NCBI GenBank assembly: GCA_964534095.1
Contig: CAZHPF010000002.1
Coordinates: forward strand, 1 to 29,722
Length of the DNA stretch: 29,722 nucleotides
Source of the DNA: CALMSM01 sp964534095
Lineage (GTDB): Bacteria > Patescibacteriota > Saccharimonadia > Saccharimonadales > CALMSM01
Direction: 5' to 3'
Position numbers and translations under genes: made by a program. This document shows positions 1-6,772 of the stretch, in pieces. Each line of letters begins with the position of its first letter. The stretch's first letter is position 1. The notes beneath the pieces are model-generated. The model did not search any database and was not told where the DNA came from. It saw only the letters and a program-made list of their open reading frames with translations.

Positions 1-53
1 GCAGAGGCTTGAAGAGCCTTGTGTCCCCAGTTCGAGTCTGGGAGGAGCCACCA
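1..53 (+). tRNA. tRNA-Phe (anticodon GAA), 3' part only
   Basis: The window opens inside a tRNA. The anticodon stem is 4-8 paired with 16-20 (one G-T wobble), and the seven-base loop at 9-15 carries GAA at 11-13. A five-base variable region follows, then a T arm with CCCAG/CTGGG around a TTCGAGT loop (26-42). The 3' acceptor strand is AGGAGCC, with discriminator A and an encoded CCA ending at 53. The D arm and 5' acceptor strand lie outside the window, so the gene is truncated by the window edge rather than broken. Confidence 0.93.
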
Positions 54-59
54 AAATAT

Positions 60-785
60 ATGAGAACAAACCACGTATTTACCGATTCTGATAAAGCTGG
101 CGATTACGAAGTAGAATTAATTGAAGTAAACGACCCGAAAAGCATTGTAATATGCTCGCACGGAAACGGTGTTCGCCGTTGGGATGGTGAGCGTTTTTTT
201 CATAATGTAGCGGAACATTATCCCACCCATAGCTTTTATTTGGTCGATCAGAACCAAGTTATTGATGATGGCTGTAGCTTGAACGATTTGAGCGTCATGG
301 CCGCGCGCGTGCAGGAGCTAATTACTCTTGCCAAACAGAATCATCCGAGTACACCTATTATTGTATTAGCACATTCTATGGGGTGCGGTGTAGCAACTCG
401 GCTAGGTTTAACGGATGTAGAGCGTGTAATATTCGTTGCTCCTGCGGCGGGTGACTTAATCCAAAAGCTTGCGGAGCGCTACGGAAAAAGTATTGCCGAA
501 CAGGGAGGTATGACCCATACCTCCGATGGGCTAAACAAGTTGGTGACGAAAGAGTATATAGAGTCGGTCAAAGGCTTGGTATGGGAAGAAGAGTATGAAA
601 AGCTTCTGAAGTCTTATCCCGAAGTGTACGTTTTTGAATCAGGAGAAGAAGAAATCGTTGCCGACGAACGGTTCAAGCATCGCAATCTGCCATTCAAAAA
701 CTACAAAATTATCCCCGGCGCTAAGCATAATTATGCGGGTGAAGCACTCAAAGAGCTCTTTACGGAGCTTGATACTCTTTTGTAG
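60..785 (+). CDS. alpha/beta hydrolase, serine-hydrolase type
   Basis: This is a 241-residue soluble protein with an alpha/beta-hydrolase pattern. The early strand IVICSHGNG fits the oxyanion region, AHSMGCG (near residue 105) is the nucleophile elbow with the serine, and GAKHNY near the C-terminus supplies the likely catalytic histidine. There is no signal peptide, so it should be cytoplasmic, and the substrate is not recognisable. The frame is open back to base 9, but that part lies in the tRNA-Phe gene. The ATG at 60 is therefore the sensible start, only 6 nt after the tRNA CCA. No separate promoter or Shine-Dalgarno fits, so the gene is probably co-transcribed with tRNA-Phe and freed by tRNA 3' processing with a 6-nt leader. 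The family call is fairly sure; the exact activity is not. Confidence 0.85.
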   Translation: MRTNHVFTDSDKAGDYEVELIEVNDPKSIVICSHGNGVRRWDGERFFHNVAEHYPTHSFYLVDQNQVIDDGCSLNDLSVMAARVQELITLAKQNHPSTPIIVLAHSMGCGVATRLGLTDVERVIFVAPAAGDLIQKLAERYGKSIAEQGGMTHTSDGLNKLVTKEYIESVKGLVWEEEYEKLLKSYPEVYVFESGEEEIVADERFKHRNLPFKNYKIIPGAKHNYAGEALKELFTELDTLL

Positions 786-791
786 CTTGAG

Positions 792-820
792 TTGCAACGG
801 GGTTAGCAAGACTGTATAAT
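792..820 (+). promoter_or_regulatory. promoter of tRNA-Gly
   Basis: A -35 box TTGCAA (792-797) and a perfect -10 TATAAT (815-820) are separated by 17 bp. Transcription would begin near 827, about 7 nt before the mature tRNA 5' end. Confidence 0.75.
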
Positions 821-833
821 CTTTCTCTGATAT

Positions 834-909
834 GCGGGTGTAGCTCAGTTGATAGAGCGCTTCCTTGCCAAGGAAGAGGCCACGAGTTTGAGTCTCGTCA
901 CCCGCACCA
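834..909 (+). tRNA. tRNA-Gly (anticodon GCC)
   Basis: The cloverleaf is complete. The acceptor GCGGGTG (834-840) pairs with CACCCGC (899-905), with discriminator A and encoded CCA at 907-909. The anticodon stem CTTCC/GGAAG encloses loop TTGCCAA with anticodon GCC at 867-869. The T arm is ACGAG/CTCGT around TTTGAGT. A large serine recombinase gene on the opposite strand runs through the whole 3' part and stops inside this tRNA at 845. This marks the tRNA as the likely attachment site of the neighbouring element. Confidence 0.96.
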
Positions 910-2455
910 TATGGGAAATATCGGACGTTTCGGCGTCCTTTTTCTTTGTCGCTAATCTGTAAAGTAGGCTAATCTCAGGCGTGTAAACTTTATTATTCTT
1001 GTCCAAGTAAAAACCGGCCGGAAAAACGAGCTGTTTACACCGTATTCTGTTTTCTTGGGATACTAACTCAGTATTTAAGAAATTGTTGCCCATATCTTTC
1101 ACGAAGCCAAAAGCAAACTTGAGAAAACGTTGCTTATCATTATCGGCAATGTTCTTGAGCTCTTCTAGCTCACTCTCAAACTCAGTCAGTTCTGCTTTCT
1201 TGTTATCAATTACTTGGAGTATATGGTCTTTAATGCTGATGTTGCTTGGGTCGGTAACGGCTTCAACTTGTCGTAAGATATCCTGGCCCAGTGTTTTAAT
1301 CTTGTGTTTAATGCGAGCAGTATCCTGTTCGGCCTGACCCTCTTTCTCTTTCCAGACAATATCCAGGGCTTCAATAAGGTCGTCCAGACTCTCTTCAGTT
1401 ACAGGATTCCTATTAAATTGCTCCACTATTTGAGGATGAAGCTCCTCTTTCTTCAAGTATCGATTACAGCCTCTACATCTATATTTCTCATATACAAGAT
1501 TGGGGTTTTGGCCGTTGCCGTGGCTAAGGCCCACATACCTTCCGTTGGTCTTTCCCGTACACAGTACACAATGTACGTGATTGGATAGTGGGTAATTAGG
1601 GTTGCCGTTTCTCCTAGGTCCTTTTTGGTTCTTCTTTTTAGCGTCAAAGATTTTTAGTAGTTCTAGGTGCTGCTCCCTGCTAATCAATGGCTCATGCAGG
1701 CCATTATCGTTTCGCACCTGCACCTGTTTATTGATTTCAACAGTTCCTGCGTAGAATGGGTCTGTAGCTATCTTCCTGAACTTGTCCATTTTATAAAGTG
1801 AGTGGCCGTCAGACATAAACTCACTCTTGTTAAGTTCAATGAGGCCCTGGGTGGGAGAGACACGGTATTCCACGATATCCAGTAATACTTTTTGTAGTGC
1901 AGGGCCTCGAGTTCTATCTACCTCAGGTATACCCCTCTGTGTTCCGCGTCTGTATCCGGGTTTTGGGCAAAAAGTATATCGACCTTCAAGAAGTGCCTTT
2001 GTTTGGCCGTCAATTGACTTGTGCTGACGCTCCTCATTGCTTCCTTCGGCTTTAAAAGCTTCAAGCATCAGCATTAGTGTATTCGCAGCAGTATCGGTTT
2101 TTAAGTTTGGCTGTGAGGCAAACACAACGGTCACACCGAGTCGCTTGAACTCCACGAGATAGTAACCAATTTCTAGCATTGACCTCATAAATCTGTCTAC
2201 TTCATCGACGATGATGTACTCAATACGCCGATTTTGCCTGCAGCGTTCTAGCATTTCTTGCAAGTCTTTGCGATTTATATTTGTTCCACGCTTACTTGAG
2301 ACACTTCCAGACCACCAGCCATCATCTGGAATTATTACATCGAGCTTTTCTGCTCGAATGATTACATTATGTCTTTGGCGGCTTAGACTATTATTCTGTA
2401 ACTGGTCAACCGAAGACACCCTACATAGAGCAAGTGCTATTTTCTTGTCGGGCAT
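845..2455 (-). CDS. large serine recombinase (integrase) facing tRNA-Gly
   Basis: This 536-residue site-specific recombinase would integrate or excise the neighbouring element through a serine-DNA intermediate. The N-terminal resolvase domain has LCRVSSVDQ with the catalytic serine in RVS, and VDEVDRFMRS is the conserved DR motif. Next come a recombinase domain (GTQRGIPEVDRTRGPAL) and a zinc ribbon (CVLC with a later CRGC). A coiled coil of about 60-70 residues follows, then a C-terminal segment with KQLVFPAGFYLD. I chose the ATG at 2455 because GAAAGGAAAG lies just upstream; the frame extends to 2515 without a better start. The last roughly 22 residues, from MVRVTRL on, are encoded by the reverse complement of tRNA-Gly, so the tail is supplied by the target site. 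The class is certain; the att core cannot be read from one end. Confidence 0.95.
   Translation of the reverse strand: MPDKKIALALCRVSSVDQLQNNSLSRQRHNVIIRAEKLDVIIPDDGWWSGSVSSKRGTNINRKDLQEMLERCRQNRRIEYIIVDEVDRFMRSMLEIGYYLVEFKRLGVTVVFASQPNLKTDTAANTLMLMLEAFKAEGSNEERQHKSIDGQTKALLEGRYTFCPKPGYRRGTQRGIPEVDRTRGPALQKVLLDIVEYRVSPTQGLIELNKSEFMSDGHSLYKMDKFRKIATDPFYAGTVEINKQVQVRNDNGLHEPLISREQHLELLKIFDAKKKNQKGPRRNGNPNYPLSNHVHCVLCTGKTNGRYVGLSHGNGQNPNLVYEKYRCRGCNRYLKKEELHPQIVEQFNRNPVTEESLDDLIEALDIVWKEKEGQAEQDTARIKHKIKTLGQDILRQVEAVTDPSNISIKDHILQVIDNKKAELTEFESELEELKNIADNDKQRFLKFAFGFVKDMGNNFLNTELVSQENRIRCKQLVFPAGFYLDKNNKVYTPEISLLYRLATKKKDAETSDISHMVRVTRLKLVASSLARKRSIN
923..943 (+). terminator. intrinsic terminator after tRNA-Gly
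   Basis: GGACG (923-927) pairs with CGTCC (934-938) around a TTTCGG loop, followed by five T. It sits 14 nt after the tRNA CCA. It lies inside the 3' coding part of the recombinase frame, so one stretch of DNA serves both strands. Confidence 0.65.
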
Positions 2456-2569
2456 TTTAATCTTTCCTTTCGTTCTGTTTTTTTTCCTTGATAGTTTTCT
2501 CCTTGTAGATATCATATAGAAGCAAAGCGAGTTCCTTTGCTTGCTTTTTGCGTTCTTGTTTCACACTCA

Positions 2570-2818
2570 CTAGAACCACCTCGTAGTTCTGGGAATTTGA
2601 GGTAAGTTACGAACGACGTCCGGTAAGTTATTCGCTGTGTTAGGCTGAGATTGGACGTAGGTACTGCTTCCGTCCCTACAGATACTTCCGCCGCGTTGTG
2701 CGGCTTTTGAATGTAAGGCTCTTGTTTTAGGATTGTGTGTAAAACAAAAATCAGAGTCCTTCATTTTGAAGGCTCCACAGGCTTTACCCAAATGTGTTAT
2801 TGCTTTGCAGTTTTTCAC
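2570..2818 (-). CDS. small zinc-finger-like protein (DUF5763-like)
   Basis: This 82-residue protein has a GTG start. The N-terminus has a C-x9-C-x10-C-x2-H arrangement (C4, C14, C25, H28; FCFTHNP at 24-30), a small putative zinc-binding motif common at the start of short proteins on bacterial mobile elements. The rest is polar with no predicted membrane segment. It lies upstream of the recombinase on the same strand, 114 nt from the recombinase ATG, and may be co-transcribed. A role in regulating or directing recombination is possible by position only. Homologues I recall are often longer, so this may be a trimmed version. The reading frame and cysteine spacing make it likely real; the start is uncertain because the upstream AAGG is too close. 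Confidence 0.6.
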   Translation of the reverse strand: MKNCKAITHLGKACGAFKMKDSDFCFTHNPKTRALHSKAAQRGGSICRDGSSTYVQSQPNTANNLPDVVRNLPQIPRTTRWF

Positions 2819-3011
2819 ACCTTCTGGGTAGAGGATTGTTGCGAGCGGATGTGAGACTCATTGCAACAACAGCTGCATCCAACATACACCTTTTTGGTTA
2901 CTTGTTCAAGCGGTCACTCACACTTTGATTAATTGAAAAATAATTCAGTTTGAGATGCTTTGAAGCAGACATAACTCGGGGTCTTTTACGGACTCTAATA
3001 ACAACTCGGTG

Positions 3012-3416
3012 TTAACGTGCGGTTTTGGCGGACTCAGCACTCAGTCGTACGGCTGTGTTTTTACCAGTTGTATAGCCGAGTGAATAAGCCGCGATCACTA
3101 AAATAATGACCGTTATGATGAGTACGGGTCGTTTAGGTAAAACAATGCTATCGTTTACTTTAGGCGTAAGAACCACTGGTGATGGGTGCGTGTTTTCGGA
3201 TGGCAACGATTCTATTGTTGTCTGGTGTGTGTGCCCTATAGTTTTACGATTTGATGCCGCTACCGCATCCCATATAATGACCGTCCCGGCTACAATAAGG
3301 CCAAAAATTCTAATCCCTGGCTCGCCTAATAGTATGGGGGGCAGAGACAGTAACAGAAGCCCCCAAACAGTAACTTTTCTAGCAATACTCTTGGTGTTTG
3401 ACTTTTGGTTTGTCAT
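3012..3416 (-). CDS. hypothetical membrane protein of the integrated element
   Basis: This 134-residue protein of unknown function has a basic N-terminus (about 1-15) and two adjacent hydrophobic segments (roughly 16-32 and 35-54). A polar Thr/Ser/Pro-rich stretch (about 55-95) follows, then a third membrane segment (about 97-116) and a short basic tail. The start ATG at 3416 has a good Shine-Dalgarno (GAAAGGA) about 6 nt upstream. The gene is the first one downstream of the compact structured RNA at 3444-3570 on the same strand, with only about 27 nt between them. The RNA could therefore be its 5' leader, or the two could be a linked pair. No family recognised. Confidence 0.65.
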   Translation of the reverse strand: MTNQKSNTKSIARKVTVWGLLLLSLPPILLGEPGIRIFGLIVAGTVIIWDAVAASNRKTIGHTHQTTIESLPSENTHPSPVVLTPKVNDSIVLPKRPVLIITVIILVIAAYSLGYTTGKNTAVRLSAESAKTAR

Positions 3417-3443
3417 TTCATTCCTTTCGTTTAGTTAACTTTA

Positions 3444-3570
3444 GGCGGCAAATCAAAAAGCTCGCCGCAGCGATGGCCGAAGCCACCTACAACCGTTTCC
3501 AGTTGTAACCATCAAGAACAGTGCTCTGCGACGAGCTTTCAGTTCTTGATGGATTTGTGGCCATACCGCC
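3444..3570 (-). ncRNA. compact pseudoknotted RNA candidate
   Basis: Read on the minus strand (5' end at 3570), nearly every base can pair. P1: 3570-3566 and 3557-3552 pair with 3454-3444, with an 8-nt bulge. P2: 3552-3542 pairs perfectly over 11 bp with 3519-3509. P3: 3539-3526, lying in the P2 loop, pairs with 3470-3457 over 14 bp, making a pseudoknot. P4 (3506-3489) is a 7-bp hairpin closed by a GAAA tetraloop. P5 (3487-3472) is a 6-bp hairpin closed by UUCG. Linkers are 0-6 nt. On the minus strand P3 has a U-G wobble where the plus strand would have a C-A mismatch, and both stable tetraloops exist only on the minus strand, so this is the RNA strand. A minus-strand TATAAT lies at 3620-3625. 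I recognise no known RNA class. This element and its promoters fill the 320-nt gap between genes. Confidence 0.7.
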
Positions 3571-3619
3571 GCATAAAGCACCGGGTTAGGTCATAGGGTG
3601 ACAAGTCACTCTAGCCCCT

Positions 3620-3625
3620 ATTATA
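3620..3625 (-). promoter_or_regulatory. minus-strand -10 box for the structured RNA and membrane gene
   Basis: A perfect TATAAT on the minus strand, with a start expected near 3613, about 40 nt before the first stem. The -35 is weak. It overlaps a divergent plus-strand promoter whose TATAAT is at 3642-3647, so the two transcripts share control DNA. Confidence 0.5.
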
Positions 3626-3638
3626 TACGACCACCATC

Positions 3639-3647
3639 TGTTATAAT
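3639..3647 (+). promoter_or_regulatory. extended -10 promoter for the 3740 gene leader
   Basis: TGT directly precedes TATAAT (3642-3647), an extended -10 element. The start would be near 3654, giving a leader of about 86 nt that contains an intrinsic terminator hairpin. Confidence 0.6.
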
Positions 3648-3682
3648 AGAGGGGTAGGAACAGCGGCCTTCGGCGTCCATTG

Positions 3683-3715
3683 CGGCTACGGATTTAACAA
3701 TTCGAGCCGTTTTTT
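3683..3715 (+). terminator. intrinsic terminator inside the leader (attenuator-like)
   Basis: CGGCT (3683-3687) pairs with AGCCG (3705-3709) and, after one bulged A, CGGATT (3689-3694) pairs with AATTCG (3699-3704) around a TAAC loop. Six T follow at 3710-3715. It lies between the promoter at 3639 and the coding start at 3740, so it would either end a roughly 60-nt small RNA or act as an attenuator. Confidence 0.7.
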
Positions 3716-3739
3716 ATTTGCGGCAGAAAGCGAGACCTT

Positions 3740-4033
3740 ATGAAAACCCTAAACTACTCAGACCTTATTCTGCCCGATGGCGATAAACGATACAGAAGCC
3801 TGGAGATTAAAGACAATGGTGACTTTGAGTTCGAACAAACAGATTATGGTCAGGCAACCAAGAAAATTGCACCCAATGGTGGCGACAGTGATTATGAAAC
3901 CTGGATTACCATCAAAGCTGAAAATATAAACAGTGTCCTGCTAGAACTTGTGCGAGATAGCTTTGATGAACAAGGAGAGTTTGTTAAATGGTTAAAAGGT
4001 AAAAACATTGAATATGAGTTTTATTCGTACTGA
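3740..4033 (+). CDS. hypothetical acidic protein, 97 residues
   Basis: This is a small soluble acidic protein, rich in Asp, Glu and Tyr, with no membrane segment and no motif I recognise. It ends in TGA. No strong Shine-Dalgarno precedes the ATG (only a purine-rich GAAAGCGAG). Expression depends on reading through the hairpin-T tract at 3683-3715. It lies 64 bp upstream of the OLD-family nuclease, which has its own start-proximal -10 box, so it may be an accessory or control protein of the defence-like module. That link rests on position only. Confidence 0.6.
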   Translation: MKTLNYSDLILPDGDKRYRSLEIKDNGDFEFEQTDYGQATKKIAPNGGDSDYETWITIKAENINSVLLELVRDSFDEQGEFVKWLKGKNIEYEFYSY

Positions 4034-4082
4034 TTTGATGATTCAAAGCTTTATTGTCTAGATGGCTTTTATTTCTAGCCAC

Positions 4083-4091
4083 TGCTATGAT
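4083..4091 (+). promoter_or_regulatory. extended -10 promoter of the OLD-family gene
   Basis: TGC precedes TATGAT (4086-4091), and the ATG follows after exactly 6 nt at 4098. The transcript would begin at the start codon. The same spacing recurs at many genes in the window and supports the 4098 start over the upstream in-frame ATG at 4062. Confidence 0.55.
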
Positions 4092-4097
4092 AGGTCT

Positions 4098-5822
4098 ATG
4101 AAACTTGTCAATCTAAGCGTGAAAAATTTCCGTTCAATAAAAGAAGCTGAAAATGTTGGCCCGATAACTAAGATATTCGCTCTTATTGGACGTAATAATG
4201 CAGGTAAATCTTGTTTCCTGAAGGCTGTGGAAGTTCTTTTTACAGAGCGTGGGCTGAGTGAGGACGATTTCCATAAAGACACCGACGAAGCTATAGAGAT
4301 TAGCGGAACTCTTGAAAAAATCATAGGTGAAGAGGTTGAAAAGCTGGAGCTAAAAGTTAGATATGAAAAGGGTGCAAAGGTTGTATATCAAATAGATGGT
4401 AAGGATTTAGCGAAGGCAGCTTACTGTAAAAAATTACCCACTCTCTTAAGTATTAGTGATATCAGGAATCCAGGCGAGACAACAACAGGGGGAGTAAAGA
4501 CGACTTTACTTCAAAAAATCTTAAAACTACAAGAGGTTGAAGACCAGGCGGAGTTCGCCAAAGATTTCAAAGCCTTATCTGAACAAATTGAAGATTTGAA
4601 AAAGCGGGAATCAGAATCAGTATCAACTAGACTCACCGACAAGTTTAACGAAGTTATCAACGAGAAGAATTTCTCAATATCAATCACGCCTGATGTAAAC
4701 CTTGATAAGGGCATTGCGTACACAACAAACATTAGTGATGAAAGAATACCTAATGTAAAAAAGGTAGATATTCTTAACTCTGGTACGGGACTACAGAGTA
4801 TGTTCATACTGTCGCTCCTAGAAGTCTATGGGGAGTTATCAACTGGAGAAGACGACGCAATTTTAATAGTCGAGGAACCAGAGGTTTATCTGCACCCAGA
4901 GTATCAAAGAAGAATGTTTGCAGCACTAAGAAGGATCGCAGAAGCAACTCAGGTCATCTTTACGACCCACTCACCAATAATGATTGCAGATATATGGCTA
5001 ACGGAAAGTGTGCGTCAGGTACGCTTAAACGAAGAGGGTGAAACGCAGATTGAAAGTGTTAAAGTTGAGGACGTAATTGATGAGCTAGGCATACGATACG
5101 AAGATGTATTGAACCCACAATTAATTGTATTTGTTGAAGGGGACGATGATGAAAAGTTCTATAAATATCTTGGATTGGATAGTCCTAAAATAAAGCTAAT
5201 ACCAACCGACGGATTTCGAGCAATACACTATTACGCCTATATTAAAATCATATCCAGTGAAAATGTGAGTAGCAAATATGTGCTTATCAGCGATAGCGAT
5301 GGTGAGGAGCTCACAAAAAGAAAAGAAAATATAAAGCAGAAGATTTTAACTGAGTTTAAGAGCCCCCCTAGCGACCTTGAAGCCGAGCTTGATTCAAAGA
5401 TTTTTGTACTAGATAAATATGCCGTTGAATCCTACTTCTTAAACAAAGAAACACTTGTGGCAAGTTTCCCTGAAATACAACCAAAAGTAATCGACAGTTT
5501 TTTGTCAGAATATAACGAAGAATACGCACTAAGGTTAGCGGAAGTAAGGGACGGTAAGCTAAGCCTAGAAAAGTTTCAGCAGAACTTAAAGCCTAAGCAA
5601 ATCTTTATGAAATTTTCTCACCCAAAAGCAGAAGAAGCATACAAAGTGTTTTGGGGGAGTAGGGATATTTTTCTAACCGTTAGGGCACTAATTGTCGCTG
5701 CTAGTCAGACAATCGGAAAACGTGAAGACTTATTTGACTATTTGTTGAACAAGTCTAATGTTAAAGCCAATAAAGAACTTGCTGAAAAGGTAAAGTTAAT
5801 TAGCGATATGCTAAAGCTTTAG
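4098..5822 (+). CDS. OLD-family ATPase with C-terminal TOPRIM nuclease domain
   Basis: This 574-residue protein combines an ABC-type ATPase with a TOPRIM nuclease, the layout of OLD-family overcoming-lysogenization-defect nucleases such as GajA. Visible motifs are Walker A GRNNAGKS at 31-38, Walker B ILIVEEPEVYLHPE near 255, and the switch histidine in FTTHSP near 289. The TOPRIM part has VFVEGDDDEKFY near 345 (metal-binding Glu), ISDSDGEE near 397 (DxD) and DKYAVESYFL near 440. Family members cut or nick DNA under nucleotide control and many act in phage defence. Only 3 nt separate it from the Mrr-like nuclease gene downstream, indicating one operon and probably one system. The usual Gabija partner, a UvrD-like helicase, is absent. 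The ATG at 4062 is also possible, but the -10 at 4086 argues for 4098. Family call strong; defence role inferred. Confidence 0.9.
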   Translation: MKLVNLSVKNFRSIKEAENVGPITKIFALIGRNNAGKSCFLKAVEVLFTERGLSEDDFHKDTDEAIEISGTLEKIIGEEVEKLELKVRYEKGAKVVYQIDGKDLAKAAYCKKLPTLLSISDIRNPGETTTGGVKTTLLQKILKLQEVEDQAEFAKDFKALSEQIEDLKKRESESVSTRLTDKFNEVINEKNFSISITPDVNLDKGIAYTTNISDERIPNVKKVDILNSGTGLQSMFILSLLEVYGELSTGEDDAILIVEEPEVYLHPEYQRRMFAALRRIAEATQVIFTTHSPIMIADIWLTESVRQVRLNEEGETQIESVKVEDVIDELGIRYEDVLNPQLIVFVEGDDDEKFYKYLGLDSPKIKLIPTDGFRAIHYYAYIKIISSENVSSKYVLISDSDGEELTKRKENIKQKILTEFKSPPSDLEAELDSKIFVLDKYAVESYFLNKETLVASFPEIQPKVIDSFLSEYNEEYALRLAEVRDGKLSLEKFQQNLKPKQIFMKFSHPKAEEAYKVFWGSRDIFLTVRALIVAASQTIGKREDLFDYLLNKSNVKANKELAEKVKLISDMLKL

Positions 5823-5825
5823 CCT

Positions 5826-6551
5826 ATGTTTGATGATATGTCACCAACTGAATTTGAAGAATTCTGCTTTGAACTACTAAAAGAGGCTGGCTTTGTGAAT
5901 GTCGACTGGCGTAAAGGTACTGGGTTGGCGGCCAGCCCAAGTGACTCAGGACGAGATATCGTAGCCCATATGGAACGAGAAGATGTCGATGGCACAAAGC
6001 ATATGGAGACCTGGTTCATCGACTGTAAAAGATACACAAAAGGCGTTCCACCAGAAAAGGTAACCTCGCTTCTGGCGTGGGCAACTGCAGAACGTGCTCA
6101 CGTTGCACTAATAATGGCTAGCAACTTTTTATCTAATCCGTGTAAGGATTTCCTGAGAGATTATGAACAGAATAATCGCCCACCCTTTAGGATTTTATAC
6201 TGGGAACGCCCAACCATTAAACGTATGGCTGAGGAACACGACGGGTTTCTTACGAATTACCTGCGGGCTGGATTGCGTACTGAAGCTGAGCTTGTAGCCG
6301 CAGAACAAGAAATGTTTTGGAAAGTATGGTATGAAAGAAAACTAGTGCTAGAGAATCGTATTGCCAGTGGTGAAACTAAGTTAGACCCAAAGATACTGGC
6401 AGGTATGCGAAAATCAATGCGAGAGGCTGAAAAGATTGTGGGTAAGAAAAATTTAGGTGCAAAAGATGATTTTGATTGGGGCTTCACGAACGGCAAGCTG
6501 TCTGCACTTCGTTGGGTGCTTGGTGAAGATTGGGATATGCTGGACACGTGA
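5826..6551 (+). CDS. Mrr-like restriction endonuclease, PD-(D/E)xK fold
   Basis: This 241-residue protein has an N-terminal Mrr-type catalytic domain. The helix MSPTEFEEFCFELLKEAGF (5-23) matches the FE..v..LL...G signature, SGRDIV (41-46) gives the acidic residue D44, and IDCK (65-68) gives the D-x-K pair. This is a nearly complete PD-(D/E)xK active site. The C-terminal part (about 145-241) is charged, probably helical and not recognised; it may bind DNA or the partner. Mrr-type enzymes cut modified or foreign DNA. The gene begins 3 nt after the OLD-family stop with no Shine-Dalgarno, which suggests translational coupling and stoichiometric production. No methyltransferase is nearby, so it is not a classical restriction-modification enzyme. 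Confidence 0.85.
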   Translation: MFDDMSPTEFEEFCFELLKEAGFVNVDWRKGTGLAASPSDSGRDIVAHMEREDVDGTKHMETWFIDCKRYTKGVPPEKVTSLLAWATAERAHVALIMASNFLSNPCKDFLRDYEQNNRPPFRILYWERPTIKRMAEEHDGFLTNYLRAGLRTEAELVAAEQEMFWKVWYERKLVLENRIASGETKLDPKILAGMRKSMREAEKIVGKKNLGAKDDFDWGFTNGKLSALRWVLGEDWDMLDT

Positions 6552-6671
6552 GACTTTAGTCCTATGTACAATGTAACTCCCACAACTTACTTGTATGATA
6601 ACAATTCTTGATGAGGGACGGCTAGAATATCCCTCCAGCGTGCTATCTCATCTCTGATTAAGTGAAAACTA

Positions 6672-6690
6672 TTTGAGACCTGCCGCACCA
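6672..6690 (+). other. possible remnant of a tRNA 3' end (candidate second att site)
   Basis: TTTGAG (6672-6677) is followed closely by CCGCACCA (6683-6690). The same two blocks occur in the same order at the end of tRNA-Gly (887-892 and 902-909), with 5 nt instead of 9 between them. It lies just past the defence module, where the far end of an element inserted at tRNA-Gly would be expected. The match is short, so this is a candidate only. Confidence 0.25.
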
Positions 6691-6772
6691 CGAGTACCCC
6701 AAATTGAATTTTTAGCTATTGTTTCTAACTATTTAGACGATTCATACCTCTTTTTAAGTGTATTTTGATATA

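Noticed and set aside
9..59. Upstream in-frame ATG extending the first hydrolase into the tRNA
   Set aside because: Those codons lie in tRNA-Phe; the ATG at 60 gives a normal N-terminus.
3444..3570. Retron ncRNA or type III toxin-antitoxin RNA
   Set aside because: No reverse transcriptase gene is nearby, the sequence is not a tandem repeat, and no ToxN-like protein is encoded next to it.
4098..6551. Gabija system
   Set aside because: The OLD-type nuclease is present but the partner is an Mrr-like nuclease; no UvrD-like helicase gene is in the window.
6613..6635. GAGGGA/TCCCTC hairpin as terminator of the nuclease operon
   Set aside because: Six base pairs, an 11-nt loop and no T tract; too weak to call.
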